The notes: generated by a model from the sequence alone, not told the origin. A DNA stretch of 64,000 bases from Psychroserpens damuponensis (GCF_000826655.1 NZ_JXJO01000024.1:1-64000), one strand, 5' to 3'; shown: positions 36,185 through 44,980, numbered from the stretch's first letter. Numbers and translations are program-made.

Positions 36185-36921
36185 TGAAAGCAATAATCGT
36201 AGAAGACAAAGCATACATTAGAAAAGGTCTACTTAATTTATTAGATCTTTTAGAAACGGAAACTCAAATTATTGGAGAATGCGAATCTGTAAAGGACGCT
36301 GTAATTGTCGCAAATGCTTGTAAGCCTCAACTTATATTTCTTGATATCAATCTTACAGATGGGACTGGGTTTGATTTTATCGACCAAACAGAACACCTAA
36401 ACTATAAAATTATTTTTATAACGGCTTACGAAGAATTTGCTCTCCAAGCTTTAAAAATTGGAGCCGTAGATTATTTATTAAAACCAGTAGATGTTGACGA
36501 ACTTCAAATCGCTTTAAAAAAAGTACATGCATTGCCTATTTCCGAACAAAAAAAACAAATACAAACAGTAAAAAAAATCTGGAATAACGAAGGCTCTCAA
36601 TTAATATTATCACTCCATGATAGTTTTCAAGTTATAGATTTAAACGAGTTGTTATTTTGCGAAACAGATAAAGGTTACACCACGTTTTACTGTAGTGATG
36701 GTAAAAAATACATGGTGTCTAAAACCTTAAAAGAATTTGAAGAGCAACTATCTAATGCAAATTTTACGCGTCCGCATCAATCATTTATGGTTAATTTAAA
36801 GTTTATCGATAAATATGACAAGTCTGGACAAATTCATTTAAAAAACGGAAAAAAAATCCCAGTATCCTCAAGAAAAAAAGAGTCTTTTCTATCAACATTT
36901 TTAAACTGGAACAAAAGCTAA
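36184..36921 (+). CDS. LytTR-family response regulator
   Basis: 245 residues. Receiver domain 1-120 with VEDKAYIRKGL, the phospho-acceptor Asp in LIFLDINLTDGTG (Asp57 approx.), ITAYEEFALQALKIGAVDYLLKPV. LytTR DNA-binding domain about 145-240 (LHDSFQVIDLNELLFCETDKGYT and FTRPHQSFMVNLKFIDKYD). It is co-translated with the sensor kinase at 33992 and should bind paired 9-bp direct repeats. Target genes are unknown; the downstream genes are one possibility. Confidence 0.93.
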   Translation: MKAIIVEDKAYIRKGLLNLLDLLETETQIIGECESVKDAVIVANACKPQLIFLDINLTDGTGFDFIDQTEHLNYKIIFITAYEEFALQALKIGAVDYLLKPVDVDELQIALKKVHALPISEQKKQIQTVKKIWNNEGSQLILSLHDSFQVIDLNELLFCETDKGYTTFYCSDGKKYMVSKTLKEFEEQLSNANFTRPHQSFMVNLKFIDKYDKSGQIHLKNGKKIPVSSRKKESFLSTFLNWNKS

Positions 36922-36999
36922 ACTCTTTTCTTTATCAAGTTAGCATTTCAACCTCGCACAAGATCCTCTATTAACCCATTAGATAAATAATTTGAAACC

Positions 37000-37073
37000 A
37001 TTTCCTATTTACGGATAATGCATCAACTATCGCACTTATTGATTCTTAACGCACTGAAATAGATTTCCTATTT
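37000..37073. promoter_or_regulatory. two ATTTCCTATTT direct repeats, 63 bp apart
   Basis: ATTTCCTATTT occurs at 37000-37010 and 37063-37073 between the LytTR gene and the broken small gene. The 63-base offset is about six helical turns. Could be a regulator site. Weak evidence. Confidence 0.25.
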
Positions 37074-37123
37074 CATTCTTCTTTCTTACCATATACATTT
37101 ATATCTCAAATCGATAAAATTAG

Positions 37124-37360
37124 TATATCAACACTATCAAATCAAAATTAGGCAAAGGAGGTTTGCTACTTGCAGCACTAGGCATTATGTCTATTGTTCT
37201 CTCATTTTTTAACTACAATGTTAGATTGCTCTCATGGATAGATCTTTGGGGAAACACGATGGATTAGATTATTAGAATCCTACTAATTGTTGGAGGAGGA
37301 GCTTTGTTTTTTCTCTTCGGAAATGAGCTAGACACAAACCTTGATACTGATGTTGACTAA
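37124..37360 (+). pseudogene. broken small two-TM membrane protein gene
   Basis: One frame encodes a coherent protein: SKLGKGGLLLAALGIMSIVLS, then FFNYNVRLLSWIDLWGNTMD, then a TAG at 37265-37267, then IIRILLIVGGGALFFLFGNE to a stop at 37358-37360. Intact flavobacterial relatives known to me read G-W-I-I-R at that point, so a Trp codon (TGG) probably became TAG. There is also no ATG in this frame after the upstream stop at 37121, so the start is lost too. The reading is my own manual translation. It could alternatively be expressed from a non-ATG start with readthrough, which is unlikely. Confidence 0.75.
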
Positions 37361-37389
37361 CATTTATAAATAACTAAACTCAAAATAAA

Positions 37390-37953
37390 ATGAAAACTTT
37401 AAAATTATTAATACTTGTAATTATAGTAAGAACGCTAACATCTTGTGGAGAATCAGGAACACAACCAGCAACAGCAGATGGTTTTTTAGACATACAAAAT
37501 CAAATACAAAATGAATTTGGTGATGATGCTTATTATACAGATATCAGTATCGTTTATAATGAAGCCATCGGTAATATTGTAGGAGTGACGGTCACCAAAG
37601 ATCCAAGCTCATTAAAAATGGGGCAATGGAATCAAACACAAGGCGTTTGGCAACAAAACCAAGATATCTCATTAGAAGTGCCAAGTGGGACAAAAGCAGA
37701 AGATTATATGTATCAACTTAATGAGCAGATTAATCTCAAAAAACTGGGTGAACTCATAGAAAAGTCTATAGCTCAATTAAAATCTGAAAAAAGCATAGAC
37801 AAACCAACCTTGAATATGGCTTTAGTGAAATTTCCTGAAAATGGAGATGTTTCAAAAACTGAATACACAGTTATGTTACAACCACAACATGGTGGTACAA
37901 CGTTTACATTTCGCTATGATCTTAAAGGTACACTTATAAACATGAACTATTAA
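37390..37953 (+). CDS. lipoprotein of unknown function
   Basis: 187 residues. The N-terminus (MKTLKLLILVIIVRTLTSCGES) ends in a lipobox with Cys at residue 19. The mature domain has two halves, the first with YYTDISIVYNEAIGNIVGVTVT and the second with YTVMLQPQHGGTTFTFRYDL. This alpha/beta pattern resembles small periplasmic sensor or chaperone-like domains, but I do not recognise the family. It follows the broken membrane-protein gene by 29 bases and precedes the LRR protein by 42 bases. It may belong to the LytTR-regulated set. Confidence 0.6.
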   Translation: MKTLKLLILVIIVRTLTSCGESGTQPATADGFLDIQNQIQNEFGDDAYYTDISIVYNEAIGNIVGVTVTKDPSSLKMGQWNQTQGVWQQNQDISLEVPSGTKAEDYMYQLNEQINLKKLGELIEKSIAQLKSEKSIDKPTLNMALVKFPENGDVSKTEYTVMLQPQHGGTTFTFRYDLKGTLINMNY

Positions 37954-37995
37954 TTTATTTACAAAACTCAACACAAATTTATAACACAATATATT

Positions 37996-39780
37996 ATGAA
38001 AAAAGAACTACTAATTTTAATGAATTTTATAGCTATAGCTACATTAAATTTTGGATTAAATGCACAAAACGTAAACATACCAGATGCGAATTTTAAAGCT
38101 TATTTGCTAGGTAATTCTTCAATTAACATTAATAACGATAACGAAATTCAAATAAGTGAAGCAGCCAGTTTTACAGGACTCATTAATTGCTCAAATAATG
38201 GAATATCTAACTTAACAGGAATAGAAAGTTTTATTAATTTAACTGCTTTGGTTTGTTTGGGTAATAATTTATCGTCTATAGATGTCAGTCAAAATACAGC
38301 TTTAATAGCCATAAATTGCTCAAATAATAATTTAACATCCCTTGATGTAAGTCTTAATACTGCTTTAACAAGTTTGTTCTGTATACAAAACAATATTAGT
38401 GTTTTGAATGTAGATCAAAATACTGCGTTACAAGAACTGTATTGTTCTTCAAACAACTTAAGCGCCATAAATCTAAACCAAAATACAGGTTTGACTAGTT
38501 TTGAGTGTGAGCAAAATAATGTAAATGTCTTAGACTTAAGTAACAACCCTAATCTATCCTATTTAAACTGTCAAGAAAATAATTTAACCGTAATGAATAT
38601 GAAAAATATTAGCACCAGCACTTTGCAATCTTCATCTTTTCTTGCTGCGTCAAATCCAAATCTCACATGTATAGAGGTTGATAATGTGGCTGCAGCCACT
38701 TCTAACTGGACAAACATAGACCCTGTTTCTAGTTTTAGCACAGATTGTGGTTCTTTAGTAGTAGGTGATACTTTTGTTTCAGATTTTATTACCTATGAAG
38801 TTACGTCATTAAATCCTAATACTACAAAAGCCATAGATTATAATGAGGCAGGAGGCACTGTTGTTAATATGCCTGGCACTGTTTCTTTTAATGGTTTCAC
38901 TTATAGTATTACGAGTATTGGTAATCAAGCTTTTTTTCAAAACGGATTGACTAGTGTGTCAATTCCAAACAGTGTCACGATAATTGATGATGCTGCTTTT
39001 CGTGGAAATAGCTTTACAAGCTTTACGATACCAAATAGCGTTATTACTATAGGTAATAGTGCTTTTAGAGATAATATGTTAATGACTAATATTACACTAG
39101 GTAATAATATAACTAGTATTGGTCAAGAGGCTTTTGCTTTTAATGATTTACAGAGCCTTACAATTCCTGATAGTGTTCTTACCATTGGTTATGGTGCATT
39201 TGTTCAAAACACTAACCTCAATAATTTAATCTTAGGAAATAACCTTACCAGTATTGATGACCTTGCTTTTGCTTATGCTTTTATTTCTAATATTACTATA
39301 CCTGCTAGTGTTACCACTATTGGCGCTAATGCTTTCTTGAATAATAATGTATTAGTTGATGTGACATCTCTAAGCACTACACCACCAATTATTACTACAG
39401 GAACTAATGATACTTTTGGTAGTATTGCTAATCGTGGTACTATTAATTTACATATACCTCCAAATACAACAGGTGCTTATGTTACAGATACTGGAGCTCT
39501 ATGGACGGACTTTATGACTGTTACTGAAGACGCCTTATTAGGTACTTCAGCGTTTAACATTTCAAACGCTATAAAAATTATTACAACTCTAGACTATATT
39601 AAAGTAGTAACATCAAATGGTGTGATACTAAACCAATATGAGGTTTATAATATTTCCGGAGCAAAAATTACAACAGGACATGTAAATAATATACCTACGA
39701 CGTTTTTGTCTAGTGGAATCTACCTTTTAAAATTAGAGTTTAATCAAGGCACAATAACTAAAAAGATACTAATAAAATAG
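37996..39780 (+). CDS. hybrid leucine-rich repeat protein with T9SS sorting domain
   Basis: 594 residues with a signal peptide (MKKELLILMNFIAIATLNFGLNAQ). Residues of about 40-215 contain 21-residue LRRs of the pattern NTALxxLxCxxNNLxxLDVSQ, with a Cys in each unit. Residues of about 255-480 switch to BspA-type LRR_5 units (IPNSVxxIGxxAFxxN, seven or so). The last 75 residues are a type A T9SS sorting domain (NAIKIITTLDYIKVV through NISGAKITTGH to GIYLLKLEFNQGTITKKILIK). It should be surface-bound or released. Two LRR families in one protein is unusual. A terminator follows. Confidence 0.85.
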   Translation: MKKELLILMNFIAIATLNFGLNAQNVNIPDANFKAYLLGNSSININNDNEIQISEAASFTGLINCSNNGISNLTGIESFINLTALVCLGNNLSSIDVSQNTALIAINCSNNNLTSLDVSLNTALTSLFCIQNNISVLNVDQNTALQELYCSSNNLSAINLNQNTGLTSFECEQNNVNVLDLSNNPNLSYLNCQENNLTVMNMKNISTSTLQSSSFLAASNPNLTCIEVDNVAAATSNWTNIDPVSSFSTDCGSLVVGDTFVSDFITYEVTSLNPNTTKAIDYNEAGGTVVNMPGTVSFNGFTYSITSIGNQAFFQNGLTSVSIPNSVTIIDDAAFRGNSFTSFTIPNSVITIGNSAFRDNMLMTNITLGNNITSIGQEAFAFNDLQSLTIPDSVLTIGYGAFVQNTNLNNLILGNNLTSIDDLAFAYAFISNITIPASVTTIGANAFLNNNVLVDVTSLSTTPPIITTGTNDTFGSIANRGTINLHIPPNTTGAYVTDTGALWTDFMTVTEDALLGTSAFNISNAIKIITTLDYIKVVTSNGVILNQYEVYNISGAKITTGHVNNIPTTFLSSGIYLLKLEFNQGTITKKILIK

Positions 39781-39801
39781 TGCGCCATATTTATAAAAAC
39801 T

Positions 39802-39839
39802 AAAAGCCACTTTACCTTATGGGTTAAGGTGGCTTTTTT
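39802..39839 (+). terminator. terminator after the LRR gene
   Basis: AAAAGCCACTTTACC (39802-39816) pairs imperfectly with GGTTAAGGTGGCTTTT (39822-39837) and is followed by T. It ends the LRR transcript. Confidence 0.75.
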
Positions 39840-39979
39840 AATAGAAACTAAATTTTTTTAAAGCGATAGAAAAAATAATCACAGTTAAAAACGCGTATAA
39901 TACTAGATGCCTATCTTAAAATATATTACCTTACATTTAAGGTACGTAAACCATTATATAATCAGCCGTAAACGATAGT

Positions 39980-40657
39980 ATGCGATTTAAAACATTAAAG
40001 CTTTATACTCATATATTAGAGGCAGAATTACATTTTTATTCGGAAATTTTAGGTTTTGAATTAATAGATAAAAGCAACAACACTTTTACTGTAAAAGTAG
40101 GTTGGAGTATGCTGACATTTGAAAGATCTGAAAAAATTTCACAATATCATTACTGTTTTTTAATTCCTGCTAATCAGTTACATCAAGCTTTAAAATGGAT
40201 GAGTGAAAGAGTAGATGTTATTGAGCTTGATAAAGGTAAAAACATCCATAATTTCAAAACTTGGAATGCCGATTCTTTTTATTTTTATGACGCTAGCGGA
40301 AATATAGCCGAGTGTATTGTGCGTTACGATTTAAACACTAATAACGATTCAAATTTTGATAGTAGTAACGTATTATGCATTAATGAAATAGGTATGCCAA
40401 CTGCAAATGTTGATAAATTAAATAAACAACTTGAAACTGAATTGCATACGAGATTTTGGAAAGGCGATTTAAAAATATTTGGAACTAATGGCTCACAAGA
40501 AGGGCTTTTTCTTCTGCCAAATTACGAGGTAAAAGATACCTGGTTTCCTACGTCCATAAACATCAAGCCAGAGCCTTTTGAAGCTGTTGTAGATAATGGT
40601 ACTCAAGATTTTAAAATAGTATATCGAGATAAAAAATTAACAACAAAAGCCTTATGA
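39980..40657 (+). CDS. glyoxalase/VOC-fold protein
   Basis: 225 residues, about twice the length of one VOC module. MRFKTLKLYTHILEAELHFYSEILGFELIDKS is the first module (it lacks the typical first metal His). A second half has CINEIGMPTANVDKLNKQLETEL. Possible metal ligands are HNFKTW and DPE-type residues, but no complete set is clear. Related proteins in Bacteroidota are annotated as glyoxalase or bleomycin-resistance proteins. It overlaps the next gene by four bases (ATGA), so the three genes 39980-41714 form an operon. Confidence 0.7.
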   Translation: MRFKTLKLYTHILEAELHFYSEILGFELIDKSNNTFTVKVGWSMLTFERSEKISQYHYCFLIPANQLHQALKWMSERVDVIELDKGKNIHNFKTWNADSFYFYDASGNIAECIVRYDLNTNNDSNFDSSNVLCINEIGMPTANVDKLNKQLETELHTRFWKGDLKIFGTNGSQEGLFLLPNYEVKDTWFPTSINIKPEPFEAVVDNGTQDFKIVYRDKKLTTKAL

Positions 40658-41061
40658 TAACTTATCAAACAGAACCCAATTTATCTCCTATGGAGTTTAG
40701 AGATGTGCTTATAAAATCTACTTTAGGAGAACGACGGCCTGTAAATGACTTAGAACGAATTACAGCGATGGTCAAAAATGCGAATTTAATTGTTACTGCA
40801 AGAGATGCCGGAAAATTAGTTGGTGTCTCAAGATCTGTAACAGATATGGTATATTGTACTTATCTTTCAGATTTGGCAGTAGATACAATGTATCAAAAAA
40901 GAGGCATTGGTAAAGAACTTATTAGATTAACAAAAATAGAAACACCCAAAGCAACACTCATTTTATTGGCAGCTCCAGAGGCTGTAGACTATTATCCGCA
41001 CATAGGAATGACTAAAATAGATGTCTGTTTTTTGTTGAGAGAATTAAATGACCTAAAATGA
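40654..41061 (+). CDS. GNAT-family N-acetyltransferase
   Basis: 135 residues. The acetyl-CoA-binding motif is in DTMYQKRGIGKELIRLTK (Q/RxxGxG/A), preceded by TYLSDLAVD. The following LILLAAPEAVDYYPHIGM is the typical motif B. The substrate is unpredictable from sequence. It overlaps the neighbouring genes at both ends by four bases, which suggests co-translation with the VOC protein and the lipoprotein. Confidence 0.88.
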   Translation: MITYQTEPNLSPMEFRDVLIKSTLGERRPVNDLERITAMVKNANLIVTARDAGKLVGVSRSVTDMVYCTYLSDLAVDTMYQKRGIGKELIRLTKIETPKATLILLAAPEAVDYYPHIGMTKIDVCFLLRELNDLK

Positions 41062-41714
41062 AAAAGTACGCATTATTGCTTATAATATTTGGCTGTTTAA
41101 GTTGCAGCATTCAAAAAGTAGAACTCAATAACGCCTTACCTAAAGATTATGTTATATATGAGACCTATTTTGCCGATTTGAATAATGACCAACAAGAGGA
41201 CTGCATTTTAATAATTAAAGACACAAACAAAGCTAAAAAACGTTTAAATAGGTTTGATACTATTGTAGATCGAAATAGAAGAGGTATCATTATTTTATTT
41301 AAAAAGAATAACAACTATACCTTAGTAGACAAAAACTATGATTGTTTTTCTTCGGAAAATGAAGAGGGTGGAGTTTATTATCCGCCTCAATTAAGTATTG
41401 AGACCCAAAAAGAAGATCTCATTATTCAATATAACCATGGTAGATACGGTTCTTGGAGTTATAGATTTAGGTTAATAGAGGCCAACTTTAAGCTTATAAA
41501 ATATGAAGCAACCCGTAACTATGGTCCAATTATTACTAAAGAAACCACTCTTGATTTTTTAACTAAAAAGAAATTAGTGCGAAAAAACATCAATGAAAAC
41601 GCTAAAGGCGGAGATGAAGTTTTTGAAAACAAGTACACTACAATTGTTATAGATACATTAATAGAGCTTTCTAAAATTGAAGATTTTGATAATCTCGATT
41701 TGAGCATTTATTAA
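41058..41714 (+). CDS. lipoprotein of unknown function
   Basis: 218 residues. Signal with lipobox MKKYALLLIIFGCLSCSIQ (Cys at about residue 16). The mature protein contains ADLNNDQQEDCILIIKDT, a calcium-binding-like DxNxD loop found in many Bacteroidota lipoproteins, and a basic, aromatic C-terminal half (YNHGRYGSWSYRFRLIE). No family name can be given. It overlaps the GNAT gene by four bases. A CTTCGGAAA copy lies at 41350-41358 within it. Confidence 0.65.
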   Translation: MKKYALLLIIFGCLSCSIQKVELNNALPKDYVIYETYFADLNNDQQEDCILIIKDTNKAKKRLNRFDTIVDRNRRGIIILFKKNNNYTLVDKNYDCFSSENEEGGVYYPPQLSIETQKEDLIIQYNHGRYGSWSYRFRLIEANFKLIKYEATRNYGPIITKETTLDFLTKKKLVRKNINENAKGGDEVFENKYTTIVIDTLIELSKIEDFDNLDLSIY

Positions 41715-41833
41715 GTCATGAAAAAACATGTTGCATCTTAATATTTAGTTCATGATTGTAAAATGAGATGGGTTCTTCGGAAATGTGATAGCTACATGTA
41801 TTTAAAAGTTTAAAAATTATAGATAGTATAGTA

Positions 41834-42175
41834 ATGAATGTAATAAAGCGAATATTTAATTATGGTATATGGACGTTAATTGCTCTACTATTAACAATTG
41901 GTTATATGCGTATTATTTTAGGACCTCCACCAGAGCCGTCAAATAATTTTATGAGAATGTTTGATTGGGTATATAGTTATGTCTTTATTCATGTAGGATT
42001 GATCATTGGGAGTATAGTTACTTTTTTATTCATCTTAATTGATATCGTCTTTCTTAATAGAAAACTAGAACATAAGGCAAATAAAAATTTAATTCGATTG
42101 CTTATCATGATTTCCATATCCATTATAACTGGCGGAATACACTACTTACTAGAAAAAGTGATTGATGTTATATAA
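41834..42175 (+). CDS. small three-TM membrane protein of unknown function
   Basis: 113 residues. Hydrophobic stretches are at about 8-27 (IWTLIALLLTIGYMRIILG), 47-72 (YVFIHVGLIIGSIVTFLFILIDIVF) and 86-105 (LIRLLIMISISIITGGIHYL). A short loop carries PPPEPSNNF. I recognise no motif. It is 119 bases downstream of the lipoprotein gene; a CTTCGGAAATG copy (41775-41785) lies in the gap. Function unknown. Confidence 0.55.
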   Translation: MNVIKRIFNYGIWTLIALLLTIGYMRIILGPPPEPSNNFMRMFDWVYSYVFIHVGLIIGSIVTFLFILIDIVFLNRKLEHKANKNLIRLLIMISISIITGGIHYLLEKVIDVI

Positions 42176-42206
42176 TAAAATTAACTAGTATACAAACCTA
42201 AATACA

Positions 42207-42275
42207 ATGAAAAGCATAGCTATAATCTTGTTGCAGTTTACAACTACTGGTTACCTATATTTAATAGGTGATTAA
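42207..42275 (+). other. 22-codon open frame, possible membrane micropeptide or gene remnant
   Basis: An ATG at 42207 opens MKSIAIILLQFTTTGYLYLI plus GD, ending in TAA at 42273-42275. It resembles the N-terminal hydrophobic segment of a membrane protein cut short. It is in the 211-base gap between two small genes. It could equally be chance, because the gap is AT-rich. Confidence 0.2.
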
Positions 42276-42386
42276 ATATTGATTATAAGTTGATTAAGTT
42301 GCATTATCTTAATGATTTAATTAAGCTATTTAAGTGCTTGGTATTCAAAAATAATCCTATTTTTAAATGCGTTTTTAATAACCAGA

Positions 42387-42833
42387 ATGAAAAGATATTT
42401 TTTTATATTAATTATAAGTTTCGCAGCATGTAGTGATGGCTTTAATTATGAAACTCTAGTAACTTACAAAGCTAAAAAATCAAATTTAACAGCTAATCTT
42501 ATAGCATCTGGTCATATACTTAATGGCCATGATTTAGATGAAAATGGCATTGTTAATGGCTATATAGTGAGTACAGCTTTTTCAGATACTTTATTTATTC
42601 AGTCAACAGAGTACAACTTATTAGTGTTTACAAATAAAAAGGATTCAATTAATTTACATAGTGCAAACATCAAAAATTACCTTGACCAACTGCACTATGA
42701 AAAGTATAATACAGATGAAATCACTGAGTTAGAAAAAGTTATAAAAGCGACCGCTTATGGTCCAAAAGGAACATATGTACAAGGGCAAACCGAATTTTTA
42801 GAAGTTGTGGATGTAGATTTTGTTTTCAATTAG
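42387..42833 (+). CDS. small lipoprotein of unknown function
   Basis: 148 residues, with a signal and lipobox MKRYFFILIISFAACSDG (Cys at about residue 15). The mature sequence, IASGHILNGHDLDENGIVNGYIVST, has a DxDxNG-like loop and few other landmarks. I do not recognise the family. It is monocistronic between two AT-rich gaps. Lipidation should place it in the inner leaflet of the outer membrane or on the cell surface. Confidence 0.55.
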   Translation: MKRYFFILIISFAACSDGFNYETLVTYKAKKSNLTANLIASGHILNGHDLDENGIVNGYIVSTAFSDTLFIQSTEYNLLVFTNKKDSINLHSANIKNYLDQLHYEKYNTDEITELEKVIKATAYGPKGTYVQGQTEFLEVVDVDFVFN

Positions 42834-42945
42834 CAACATTTGGTATCTCCGCTTTGAAAAGCAAATAAAACTCTTCATAAGTATTATCAAAACATTAAGA
42901 TAAACTATCAATTAAATACCATTATTTTGATCTTTATTTAAATAG

Positions 42946-43707
42946 ATGATTATGATGACAAACAAAATGATTGGTATAGTAGGAGGAGTAGGAAGTTACG
43001 CAGGAATCGACCTAATTAAAAAGGTCTACGATTTAACCGAAGCCACTTCAGATCAAGACCATTTACCAGTTTCAATGTTGTCTGTGCCTCATAAAATTAT
43101 AGATAGAACAAAGTATCTGTTAGGCGAGACCAAAATAAATCCTGGTATTGCAATTGCCGAAATTATTACGTCGTTAATCGCTAATGGATCGTCTATTATT
43201 GGGATTCCTTGTAATACTGCTCATGCCAAACCTATTTTAAGTTTAATTGAAAAAAGCATTCCTGAATCTTGTGTTTTAGTCAATTTAATTGAAGAAGTAG
43301 GTCTTCATATTTCTACAAAGCACCCACAAATTACTAAAGTTGGAGTTTTAGGAACTACCGGAACTATTTTAGCAAAAGTATATCCCGAAGTATTGTCTAG
43401 ATATAATATTGAAGTTATTCAACCATCTGAAGATATACAGGATTTATTTGTACACCCTTCAATTTATGATACCTCTTACGGAATTAAAGCTTTCTCAAAT
43501 CCTGTAAACGAAAAAGCCAAAGAAAATCTAAGCATGGCAGCAACTTATCTGTCTAGAAAAGGTGCGCAAGCTGTGATTTTAGGTTGTACTGAAATTCCTT
43601 TAGCCATTCAATACGAAAAGATTGAAGATAGTTTAATAATTGATGCTACAACAGTTTTAGCAAGTGCATTAATTAGAGAATCTAGAAAAATGGAAATGGC
43701 CATTTAA
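42946..43707 (+). CDS. Asp/Glu racemase family protein
   Basis: 253 residues from 42946 (MIMMTNKMIGIVGGVGSYAG); the ATG at 42955 is equally plausible. The racemase fold is clear: the catalytic cysteines are Cys in GIPCNTAHAKP and Cys in AVILGCTEIPLAI. It interconverts L- and D-aspartate or glutamate, providing D-amino acids for peptidoglycan or other uses. It is convergent with the HxlR gene with a one-base gap. Compare the single-cysteine relative at 55613. Confidence 0.88.
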   Translation: MIMMTNKMIGIVGGVGSYAGIDLIKKVYDLTEATSDQDHLPVSMLSVPHKIIDRTKYLLGETKINPGIAIAEIITSLIANGSSIIGIPCNTAHAKPILSLIEKSIPESCVLVNLIEEVGLHISTKHPQITKVGVLGTTGTILAKVYPEVLSRYNIEVIQPSEDIQDLFVHPSIYDTSYGIKAFSNPVNEKAKENLSMAATYLSRKGAQAVILGCTEIPLAIQYEKIEDSLIIDATTVLASALIRESRKMEMAI

Positions 43708-43708
43708 T

Positions 43709-44053
43709 CTATTTTGTATAATCTCCTTTTTCTTTAATCGTAGCTACTCCCCAATCTGCAATGGCCTGCACCACAGGAACAAGTGTTTTGCCAAAATCGG
43801 TTAATGAGTATTCTACTTTTAAAGGCGGTTTTGAGGTATAAACTTTGCGTTTTACTAAACCATCTTCTTCCAAGGTTTTTAATTGTAAACTTAGTGTTCG
43901 CTCAGTAACCGATGGCATTTCTTTGCGCAGTTCGTTATATCGAAGTGTTTTTTCTCTTAGATGGAATAGAATAACTGTTTTCCATTTTCCGCCAATAAAT
44001 CCCATTGTTAAGCTTGCGCAACAAGGATATTCTTTACCATTTAACGTGTACAT
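43709..44053 (-). CDS. HxlR-family redox-sensing regulator
   Basis: 114 residues, complete winged-helix HxlR protein: MGFIGGKWKTVILFHL, LRYNELRKEMPSVTERTLSLQLKTLEEDGLV and the wing VYTSKPPLKVEYSLTDFG. A Cys-Cys pair at residues 11-12 (YPCCASLT) matches the position of the redox Cys in YodB/HypR-type regulators. It is divergent from a nitroreductase gene, as HypR is with HypO in Bacillus. Two identical-type inverted repeats lie in the intergenic region. Likely a thiol-switch sensor of quinones or disulfide stress. Confidence 0.9.
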   Translation of the reverse strand: MYTLNGKEYPCCASLTMGFIGGKWKTVILFHLREKTLRYNELRKEMPSVTERTLSLQLKTLEEDGLVKRKVYTSKPPLKVEYSLTDFGKTLVPVVQAIADWGVATIKEKGDYTK

Positions 44054-44108
44054 AACCTCTAATATTAATTTTGATACAAAGATAGAATACTATCATAAAT
44101 TACACAAC

Positions 44109-44126
44109 TATACTTTTTATAGTATA
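44109..44126. promoter_or_regulatory. HxlR operator 1
   Basis: TATACT (44109-44114) and AGTATA (44121-44126) form an inverted repeat with a 6-base spacer, 56 bases upstream of the HxlR start. The half-sites are identical to those of operator 2. This suggests autoregulation. Confidence 0.75.
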
Positions 44127-44244
44127 TTTAACATTATCTCAAACCACACGTTATTAAGGGTTTAATAGGTTATTGAAATGTAAATCTTATACTATCCTTT
44201 TTGACCGTTCTTGTATAAAATATATACTAAAACTACATTTGCAC

Positions 44245-44262
44245 TATACTTTTGATAGTATA
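44245..44262. promoter_or_regulatory. HxlR operator 2
   Basis: TATACT (44245-44250) and AGTATA (44257-44262), again with a 6-base spacer, 32 bases before the nitroreductase ATG. Same half-sites and spacing as operator 1. Confidence 0.78.
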
Positions 44263-44293
44263 CTTATTTATAAACTCGAAAAAACACATACAC

Positions 44294-44953
44294 ATGAATT
44301 TAAAAGAAATACTTAACTGGAGATACACCACTAAAGAATTTGACCCAACCAAAATAATATCTGAGGCAGATATGGCAGACGTAAAAAACTTATTAAGAAT
44401 GAGCCCTTCTAGCGTCAACTTACAACCTTGGCATTTTATTGTTGCAGAAACTAAAGAAGGTAAAGCTCGTATGGCAAAAGGAACTCAAGGTTTCTTTCAT
44501 TTTAATGAACCTAAAGTAACTAAAGCTTCAGCAGTTGTATTATTCTGTTCAAAAATTGATGCAGGTGATGACTATTATCAACACATTGCAGATACTGAAG
44601 ATAAAAATGGAAGATTTCCAAATGAAGACATAAAAAACGGATTCCTTGGTGCTGTTAAAGCGTTTGCTGGTATTCATAAATACGATTTGAAAGACCAACA
44701 ACACTGGATGGAAAAACAGGTGTATTTAAATATAGGAAGCTTTTTATTAGGTGTGGCGAGTTTAGGGATTGATGCTACTCCAATGGAAGGCATAGATGTA
44801 AAAGCATTAGATGAAGAATTTGGTTTAAGAGAAAAAGGTTATACCGCTTTAGTTGCTGTGTCGATAGGTTATAGAGCAGACTCTGACTTTAATTCAACAG
44901 ATAAAACACCAAAATCTAGATTGCCAGAAAGTGAATTATTTACCGAAATATAG
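44294..44953 (+). CDS. NfsB-like nitroreductase
   Basis: 219 residues from the ATG at 44294 (MNLKEILNWRYTTKEFDPTK), the family start; upstream residues are a leader reading. FMN-nitroreductase motifs: RMSPSSVNLQPWHFIV, LGVASLGIDATPMEGI and FGLREKGYTALVAVSIGYR. It reduces nitroaromatics, quinones or FMN with NAD(P)H in two-electron steps. Divergent from the HxlR regulator, with an operator 32 bases upstream, so it is most likely induced by quinone or disulfide stress. The gene for a DUF4437 protein follows 27 bases later. Confidence 0.92.
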   Translation: MNLKEILNWRYTTKEFDPTKIISEADMADVKNLLRMSPSSVNLQPWHFIVAETKEGKARMAKGTQGFFHFNEPKVTKASAVVLFCSKIDAGDDYYQHIADTEDKNGRFPNEDIKNGFLGAVKAFAGIHKYDLKDQQHWMEKQVYLNIGSFLLGVASLGIDATPMEGIDVKALDEEFGLREKGYTALVAVSIGYRADSDFNSTDKTPKSRLPESELFTEI

Positions 44954-44980
44954 TCCGTAGTGCAATAGAAATTTAATGAT

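Noticed and set aside
37154-37161. AAAGGAGG as a ribosome-binding site
   Set aside because: It lies inside the translated part of the broken gene and Bacteroidota rarely depend on such sites.
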